Positions 58,313-64,000 of a stretch of DNA of 64,000 nucleotides are shown piece by piece. Within the stretch, counting starts at the first letter, position 1. Each line of letters opens with the position of its first letter. The position numbers and the translations under genes are program-made. Origin of the DNA: Sweltsa coloradensis (taxonomy: Eukaryota; Arthropoda; Insecta; Plecoptera; Chloroperlidae); contig JAMZAV010000956.1 of NCBI GenBank assembly GCA_024449915.1, positions 186,001-250,000 on the forward strand, in the 5' to 3' direction. Under the pieces are notes generated by a model. That model was not told where the DNA came from. It searched no databases and saw nothing but the letters and a program-made list of their open reading frames with translations.

Positions 58313-58450
58313 AATAAGTATAAACAATATTTGGACTTATCATGTTCTTTTAATATATTAATATATTAAATTAAAGGTAAAGCAATATTTAATTTGATAT
58401 CTTAATTTATTAAAAGAACATTATAAGTCCAAATATTGTTTATACTTATT
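58313..58450. repeat. 138-bp palindrome, about 55-bp arms
   Basis: AATAAGTATAAACAATATTT at the left is the exact inverse of AAATATTGTTTATACTTATT at the right. The arms continue through CATGTTCTTTTAAT / ATTAAAAGAACATT around a spacer of about 25 bases. MITE-like. It ends 82 bases before the P450 start codon. Confidence 0.9.
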
Positions 58451-58532
58451 AAACCTAACTGTTCTAAAATCTCAGTAGTTATAAAAAAAAACACACATTC
58501 AAGTCGTTACATTTGAATATTTGTTTCAGAAA

Positions 58533-59066
58533 ATGGCAATCTTCTTAGAATCCTGGCTAATGGATCTTCTAGTTGTTCTACTTACATCTAGCGCCGCTGT
58601 TTATGTATATTTTTCGCTTGTTTACCAATACTGGAAGAAAAGGGGCATTCCTTATTTGGAACCGTCATTTCCTTTTGGAAATCTTAAAGACGTCCTTCTC
58701 CAAAGAAAGAGCCTAAGTGAGAATCTCGATTCGATGTATCGCAAACTTGAGGGTCACAAAGTAGGTGGATTCTTTCAGTTGAACAGACCAACTCTTCTTT
58801 TGAGAGATCCCGATACCGTCAAGGACATACTTGTCAAGGACTTTGCACATTTCCACGACCGTGGTATACACTACGACGAAGTGGGCGACCCCTTGTCGGG
58901 AAATCTATTCATTATGGAAGGCAACAAGTGGAAACACATGCGACAGAAACTGACTCCGGCATTCACGTCTGTTAGGACGAAGATGGTGTTCCCGCTCATC
59001 GTGGAGTGCGGCGAGGAACTGAGGAACTACCTGGAACCGTTTGCTAACAGGGAGGAAACTATTGAG
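58533..59066 (+). CDS. cytochrome P450 (CYP6-like, CYP3 clan), exon 1
   Basis: The exon encodes 178 intact codons from the ATG at 58533 to a GTGAGG donor at 59067. Residues about 7-30 form the hydrophobic N-terminal anchor for the endoplasmic reticulum, followed by WKKRGIPYLEP, the basic and proline hinge. Residues 133-137 (WKHMR) are the WxxxR C-helix that contacts heme propionate, continuing RQKLTPAFTS as in CYP6 proteins. The family are heme monooxygenases using P450 reductase, often acting on plant toxins or insecticides. TTTGTTTCAG just before the ATG could be the acceptor of a 5' UTR intron. The in-frame TTG at 58521 is not a plausible start. Confidence 0.9.
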
Positions 59067-59100
59067 GTGAGGAGCTTAAAAATACACACCAAATCAATGA

Positions 59101-59665
59101 TTGGATGAGCGAAGCGAAGACTTCAATTTCACTGACCCCCAAAAAATTTAGCTCGGGTGTTTTTTTTGTTGGTTTTTGTCTGTTTATATACTCTTTACCA
59201 GGCAAACGGCATATCCGATCTTGATGAAAATTGGAGGGGACCTTCGAAATCTCTGAACTTAGAGGTATATTGTTTTTGGGTACAATCGAAGAAATATTTT
59301 TCATGAATATCGTACTTTTACGTTTTTTTTCGATTTTAGTGTGATATTTTCGTGACATTTGGGCCAATTCTGGCCAAACGGGTGGGGCTACAACGTTCAT
59401 ATTTTATATGGACATAAAGGTAATGGTGATGTATTGCTTTCTGAAAGAAAAAGTTGAAAAAGTTAGCCAGAATCCATAGGATAAAGGTTTTAATATGATT
59501 TTTTTTAGGGTTATAAAAACAATTAACTAGTTACAATAGAAACTTGACAACAATCACCTACAATGTATTAAAAAAACACTTGCAAAAGAAAAGTGGTCCT
59601 AAGCAAACTAAAAACTTACAAAAAAGCTCATCCATCAACGCGGCGGGACTGGCGCGTTTTCCTAG
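59101..59665 (+). mobile_element. Helitron-like element, copy 7, in P450 intron 1
   Basis: It starts TTGGATGAGCGAAGCGAAG and ends with GCTCATCC, ACGCG-gcgggactgg-CGCGT, TTTCCTAG and T. In this copy the hairpin stem is shifted but still pairs. The body is very close to copies 4 and 5. It begins 34 bases after the exon 1 donor. Confidence 0.7.
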
Positions 59666-59667
59666 TA

Positions 59668-60050
59668 TTAAACATCTATAGTAGGTAGGCTTGATCCCCA
59701 GACTCCAATACGTTCGTACAGGCACAAGCGTAGCAAATTAAAGCGTCAATCTGACCTATTCAAGATGGCGATTTGGCGTTTCAATTTCGGCTTTAAGAGG
59801 CGATTAAGTATTTTCCTGTATTATTTTGATATGGTTTTAGCTTGTGCAGCATGGGAATGCACAAACAGAAACAATAATAAGTTATTGCATGAGGGTATTT
59901 AGTTATCATTTGGTGTAAATGGCTAATATGCTCACCTGTCAATCTGACAGCCATCTTGAAAAATATTTGGGCTAAAAATCGCTCCTTGACATGCAACTGA
60001 CCTATTCAAGATAGCTTCAAATAGTCACGCCAGTGGACCAAATGTCTGGG
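59668..60050. mobile_element. MITE family C, copy 2, in P450 intron 1
   Basis: Matches 36733-37131 over most of its length. The left inverted repeat is kept as GTAGGCTTGATCCCCAG; the right end stops at CTGGGGAT and is damaged beyond it. It abuts Helitron-like copy 7. Confidence 0.7.
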
Positions 60051-60174
60051 GATTACATGAAAATAACTTACGACTATTTTAATTGTATTTAATTTGTTAC
60101 ACAAATAGTTTTATAAAATAACTCCCAAAGTCTTTGAGATAGAAATATTTTTGTCACAAAAAATCAGTTATGTG

Positions 60175-60610
60175 ACAGAGTGGGTAAACCTAAATACGAA
60201 TGTTTTTATATATTTATTATTGAAGCATGTATAATAAATCCCCGAAGGTCAAGGAAGTCCTGGAAGACGTAAGGCTCCGTTTTTTACTTCTGATTTAGAC
60301 TTCAGTCCATCAGTTCTTTCTTGTCTTAGGAATTTGTTAACGGTGACTTTGGAGCCGTCAAAGCAACGAGGCACATAATAAATTCAAAGTTGTTCTGAAT
60401 CGGCCTTGTTGATTCTGGCGTTGATCCGCGGGTATTCGCACTGTCCATACCACTGATTGCTATATTTCCTTTTAAAAATATCGATCTTTGGTTGGTTATC
60501 GCTCACTCGTTGATCGCGTCAGGGCCTACAGGGTTGGCTTGGTCACTTTGCTTTAATGTTCCCCACTGAAAATCTGTTATATGACTGAGTGGGTAGACTC
60601 TAAATTCGAT
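60175..60610 (-). repeat. dispersed repeat family D, fullest copy, in P450 intron 1
   Basis: It contains the family D blocks of 19.4 and 41.4 kb in order (GGTGACTTTGGAGCCGTC, GAATCGGCCTTGTTGATTC, ATTGCTATATTTCC, CAGGGTTGGCTTGGTC, GAGTGGGTAGACTCTAAAT). The 60180 end (GACAGAGTGGGTAAACCTAA) and the 60605 end are loose direct repeats of each other, which may mark long-terminal or tandem structure. Confidence 0.65.
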
Positions 60611-60614
60611 TTTT

Positions 60615-61090
60615 TAAATTAAGTTAATTATTAATATTAAGACCTGTTCATCACTAAAATTTTTACAGATTTAGCATTTTATTTATTTGTTAGTTACTAT
60701 TTGAATACGGTATTGCTGCCATATTTTTACATGAAGCATAATAAAATTACAGAAACACGTGATACAAGTGCAAAACAGTACAACCTTTGAGGATAGAACC
60801 TTTTAAAGTGTGTGTATCACAAGTTTTTAAATTTTGAACACAATTGATGTAAAATGGCAACAATTGCTCTAAAGTGAAATAGTAACAAACAAATAAATAA
60901 GTAAAACACCAAATCCATAAGAGTTCTAGGGATGTGACATAGAAATTCTACCAAACATGCAGCAATGATGCAATCAAACTGGTATTAGTTAAAACAAGTA
61001 ACAAAGTATCAAATATTGATTAAGAATCAATCCCAGAATTCACCTTTGTCTGAAACTACTGTTCGGCCTAAAACCCTTTATTTCAGATTG
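60615..61090. other. intron sequence, nothing recognised
   Basis: Nothing seen. Confidence 0.4.
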
Positions 61091-61095
61091 TCAGC

Positions 61096-61840
61096 TGATT
61101 AAGCGAGCGAAGCGAGCGTTTCCATTTGACTCTGCCGGAAAAATTAGTCACTGTTTTTTTTTTTTTTTTTTTTTTTTTTTTGTTTGTTTTTTTTGTTGTT
61201 GTTGTTGTTGTTTTTTTTTTTTTGTATGTCTCGCCATAACGTTCGAACGGAGGCTCGGATCGAGTTGAAATTTTGACCATCCGCAAGCTTCGTTCTCGTT
61301 TGAATGCCATTAGTTTTGTGGCAAAATCGTTCAAAAAGTTAAAAAGTTACATTAAAGTTAATCGAAAGTTTTTTTCTAAAACTTAACGGGGACAAAATCT
61401 GAGATAGCCAAATCATTTAGAATGTCCGTCCGGTCACGAATATGTTAATTTTATTTTGATCCTATAAGTAGTGTAGATGGAAATTACATTATAACAAAAG
61501 TAACGTTGCCATGGCAACGAAAAGACGCGCGAAGTTTCTAATGCACTGCCACCTAGAAGTAATCAAAATACTTTCGAGGAAGCAGTCTATTATTTGTCAA
61601 CAAAGAGTTTAAATAGTTTTCCCAAGGAGTCAAGGTCCTCTAGATGGCGGTGGATTTTATTCACAAAGTAAAGGTTTACACACGGGTTTACCCAAATACC
61701 TTGGCAATAATAAATAATATTGGAAACATGGCCCTGTGGACAGCGAACGTCGCAAATTTTAAAATTTAAAAAAATGTGCAATGTGGGTCTAGCTATAGCA
61801 CGTGCTCGCTTATCAACGCGTCCAACTGAGCGTTTCCTAG
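61096..61840 (+). mobile_element. Helitron-like element, copy 8 (distinct subfamily), in P450 intron 1
   Basis: It starts AAGCGAGCGAAGCGAGCG, has a long T / GTT simple repeat at 61153-61223, and ends GCTCGCTTATC, AACGC-gtccaactga-GCGTT and TCCTAG followed by T. The subterminal repeats are AAGCGAGC and GCTCGCTT, different from the GGATGAGC pair of copies 1-7 but paired with each other in the same places. The body is otherwise unrelated in sequence. It ends 74 bases before the exon 2 acceptor. Confidence 0.6.
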
Positions 61841-61914
61841 TTTTTAACAGGCAACCTTCCAAGTTCCATAATGTTTAATTATAATAATATTGTGTTTGAT
61901 ACAGATCCAAGATA

Positions 61915-62526
61915 TCTTGTCCAAGTCACCACTGACGAAAACTCCTCGTGCGCATTCGCATCAACAGTAACTCACTCAAGAATCCGGACTCAGAGTTTAG
62001 GAGAATGGGACGACGAGTTTTAGAACCACAATGCGCTCAGCTGTGCGGAGTTTGCTGTTCTTCGCGTCCCTAAGATCGGCGACGTTGTTAACATCCCCAA
62101 TGTTGCCACGTTGATCTGTCAGAATTCTCCTGGGAGTCGTCAAGGAAACGGTGGAATATCGCGAAAAGAACGAGATTTCGCGCCAAAGGACTTTCTACAG
62201 TTGATGATCGACCTCAGAAAAAAAAATCAAGAGATCGACCTGAATTTCAATGGTGAAATTACTTCAAGCAAGGTTCAAAAGAAAACGAATATCTACGATG
62301 TTAATGGAATGACCATTAACGAAATTGCGGCGCAGGTTTTTATATTTTTCACCCCAGGTTTCGAAACTTCTTCTAGTACCATCAGCTTTTGTCTTTATGA
62401 ATTGGCTTTAAAACCGGACATCCAGGATCGAGTGAGGGACGAAATAGACTCAAACCATAGCCCAGCATGGAGGAAAAAATTACTTACGAAGCCATCTTAA
62501 TGGAGTACTTGGACAGGGATTTTCAG
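61915..62526 (+). CDS. cytochrome P450 exon 2, frame-disrupted
   Basis: After a TTTGATACAG acceptor the sequence continues CYP6-like in pieces lying in different frames: IQDILSK, then [67 protein letters not shown]. The I-helix region [20 protein letters not shown] carries the oxygen-activation signature with Pro where Ala is usual (xGxxTS kept). [16 protein letters not shown] then runs to a GTGAGT donor at 62527. At least four or five single-base frameshifts separate these pieces. Either the gene is decaying or the consensus has errors. Confidence 0.75.
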
Positions 62527-62529
62527 GTG

Positions 62530-63625
62530 AGTCTGCGTATTTTTTTGTAGAAGTGTAAAATTTTTGCTCTCCACACAAAGAGCTCTAGCTACACTTTCTA
62601 AAAAGTAAACATTGCTTCTTATAGGAAAGAAAGTCTAGAATTTTCCCCAAAACGATAATTTTTCTAGTTTCAAATTTTTTTTTGTTTGTTGTTTCCTAGA
62701 CAACTTTTTTTTTGTTTAAATTAAATTTTTTTTTAGTTGAATTTTAAGTAATTGTTTTGATTTAAAGAGGTAAGGCATGCGTTTTTTTTAAAATTTGCTG
62801 TTCGCAAGGTGGCGACCCCAAAAAGTTTTAAAATTTTAAAACATATAAAAAAACGGGAAAACACATTTCTAAAAATTGGTTTTTAAAAATGATTTATACA
62901 AAATAAATTAGTTTCTTTCACAAATTTTTGGGTTTTGTAAAAACTAAAAATGACCAACCCGTAAATTTTTTCTAGCTGATTAAGACAAAAATTTTGAGAA
63001 TCTGTGACTGTAGGCCCCCCGCCACGTAGCTTTTTTGAAACTAAAAAAGTGTATATACGCGGATGTGTTTTGGGCCGAGAAAATAGCAAATTTGCTAATT
63101 TCCCAAATGTCCCCTATATTCCCTCATTTCTTTTGCATTATTTGGGGCCCTGTAATGAATGATGGTGACTTTGCAGGTAAACTGTCTTCTGAAAATTTTA
63201 ACGCGATATACTAGAGCTAAATTGTTTCCACGTTTTAAAGCATTCTGTCTAATTTTCCCTCTGTTTTATAACATCAATTTCATACTTTTTTTTTATTTTT
63301 GTAATTTTATTTTTTTCCATAAACTTTATACTTAATTGATTAGTTCACTGGATCTCCGTGGACATCCAAAGCAATTGGCCAGCTGTCTTTTAAAGATTGA
63401 ATTATAGTTTTTATGGGGGGTTATATGGGATACAGCTGACACTTTAAATATATATAACTATTTTAAATCCGCATCCCCGCTTACACAGTATTGACCTTTA
63501 AATTTTTTCGAAAGCGATATTATTTGTGTTTTTTAAAATGATTTAATATGATCCGCATCCCGCTTACATAAATATTAAACCTTAATTTTTTCCCGAAAGG
63601 TTTTATTTTTGTGTTTTTTGTTCTC
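62530..63625. other. P450 intron 2, homopolymer-rich
   Basis: Dense T and A runs and no repeat shared with other parts. Texture suggests reduced consensus quality. The frame at 62883-63089 is not credible. Confidence 0.4.
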
Positions 63626-63630
63626 TCAAA

Positions 63631-63877
63631 AACTATGCGCAAAATACCCAGTCTTCCCCCCTTGATGCGCGTGTGCACCAAGGGTACCAAATTCCGGGGG
63701 CTAAAATTTTACTCGAGCCCGGCACAACCCCGTGGTGGGGCCCATCCCGGATAAGAACGACCCCCAGTACTACCCCAGCCCTGACGGTTTGACCCTGACC
63801 GCTTCACAGAGGAAGCCAAAGCCCGAGGCATCACTAACCCACATGCCCTTTTGGGGGGGCCCCGGATATGCATAGGG
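63631..63877 (+). CDS. cytochrome P450 exon 3, partial, through the heme-binding motif
   Basis: It starts at the K-helix: TMRKIPSLPPLMRVCTKGT corresponds to the ETxRKxPxLPxxxR region, but Glu of ExxR is not visible (the codon reads AAA, or the acceptor is damaged). LEPGTT, then DKNDPQYYPSPD, then after one lost T in a T run FDPDRFTEEAKARGITNPH and GGPRICIG follow. The last is the cysteine loop supplying the axial heme ligand; the usual Phe before it is missing and the loop looks two or three residues short. The sequence then dissolves into a 7-base repeat, so the C-terminus is absent. Confidence 0.75.
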
Positions 63878-63879
63878 GA

Positions 63880-64000
63880 GTAGGAGCAGGAGTGGAGTAG
63901 TAAATAGTGAGTAGTGAGTGTGAGTAGTGAGTAGTGAGTATGGTAGGAGAGTGATAGTGAGTAGTGGTAGTGAGTAGTGAGTAGGAGTAGTGAGTAGTGA
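63880..64000. repeat. (GTGAGTA)n degenerate microsatellite
   Basis: GTGAGTAGTGAGTA-type units with frequent one-base losses fill the window end, immediately after the heme-loop codons. A sudden switch from coding sequence to simple repeat suggests a misassembly or read artefact, or a true expansion inside the exon. Confidence 0.85.

Noticed and set aside
57594..58327. Mirrored coding exons (KSFASKKRSQVSRDFPSLL on plus and its near copy on minus).
   Set aside because: Both are translations of the two palindrome arms; no splice sites or upstream exon support a protein.

Overview
This is eukaryotic nuclear DNA: AT-rich, intron-bearing, and made mostly of transposable elements and satellite repeats. 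A CYP6-like (CYP3 clan) cytochrome P450 gene and a possible cuticle-protein terminal exon point to an arthropod, most likely an insect. That placement is inference; I cannot name the species. No operons, rRNA genes, CRISPR arrays or complete viral genomes were seen.

Genes. Four gene fragments can be supported. (1) 26.29-27.23 kb, plus strand: the last two coding exons of an unrecognised protein ending in a class I PDZ-ligand-like tail (TTEV). (2) 37.7-49.05 kb, minus strand: phase-compatible exons of an unrecognised gene, including two almost identical 81-nt exons 820 bp apart that may be mutually exclusive. (3) 50.53-50.65 kb, minus strand: the terminal exon of a small Ala/Tyr-rich, cuticle-like protein. 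(4) 58.53-63.88 kb, plus strand: a CYP6-like P450. Exon 1 is intact (178 codons). Exons 2 and 3 carry the I-helix, ExxR-region and heme-binding sequences but are broken by several single-base frameshifts.

Repeats, left to right. 1-7.3 kb holds a Helitron-like element, a SINE and non-LTR retrotransposon pieces between AATA microsatellites. 7.3-18.8 kb is a 307-bp satellite with a four-monomer higher-order repeat, interrupted twice; one interruption looks like a 2.1-kb solo LTR. 20-25.5 kb holds another Helitron-like copy, a nested inverted-repeat element, a divergent pair of Penelope-like GIY-YIG fragments and a hAT-type MITE with target duplication. 31-33.4 kb is a 360-bp satellite whose every monomer is a large hairpin. 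36.7-46.9 kb mixes MITEs, a second hAT-type MITE, SINEs, two Helitron-like copies and a tandemly duplicated exon region. 53.9-57.1 kb has an old Helitron-like copy, a TIR element and a TTA microsatellite. Two long palindromes lie directly upstream of the P450, and its first intron is largely four mobile elements laid end to end.

The most striking observations are a Helitron/Helentron-like family (eight copies plus a stray 3' end) with paired subterminal repeats that change together between subfamilies, the hairpin satellite, the duplicated 81-nt exon, and the palindromes in front of a detoxification-type P450. Several stretches (15.8-18.25, 49.66-50.3 and 61.9-63.9 kb) are rich in small indels and homopolymer changes, so some broken reading frames may be consensus errors rather than biology.
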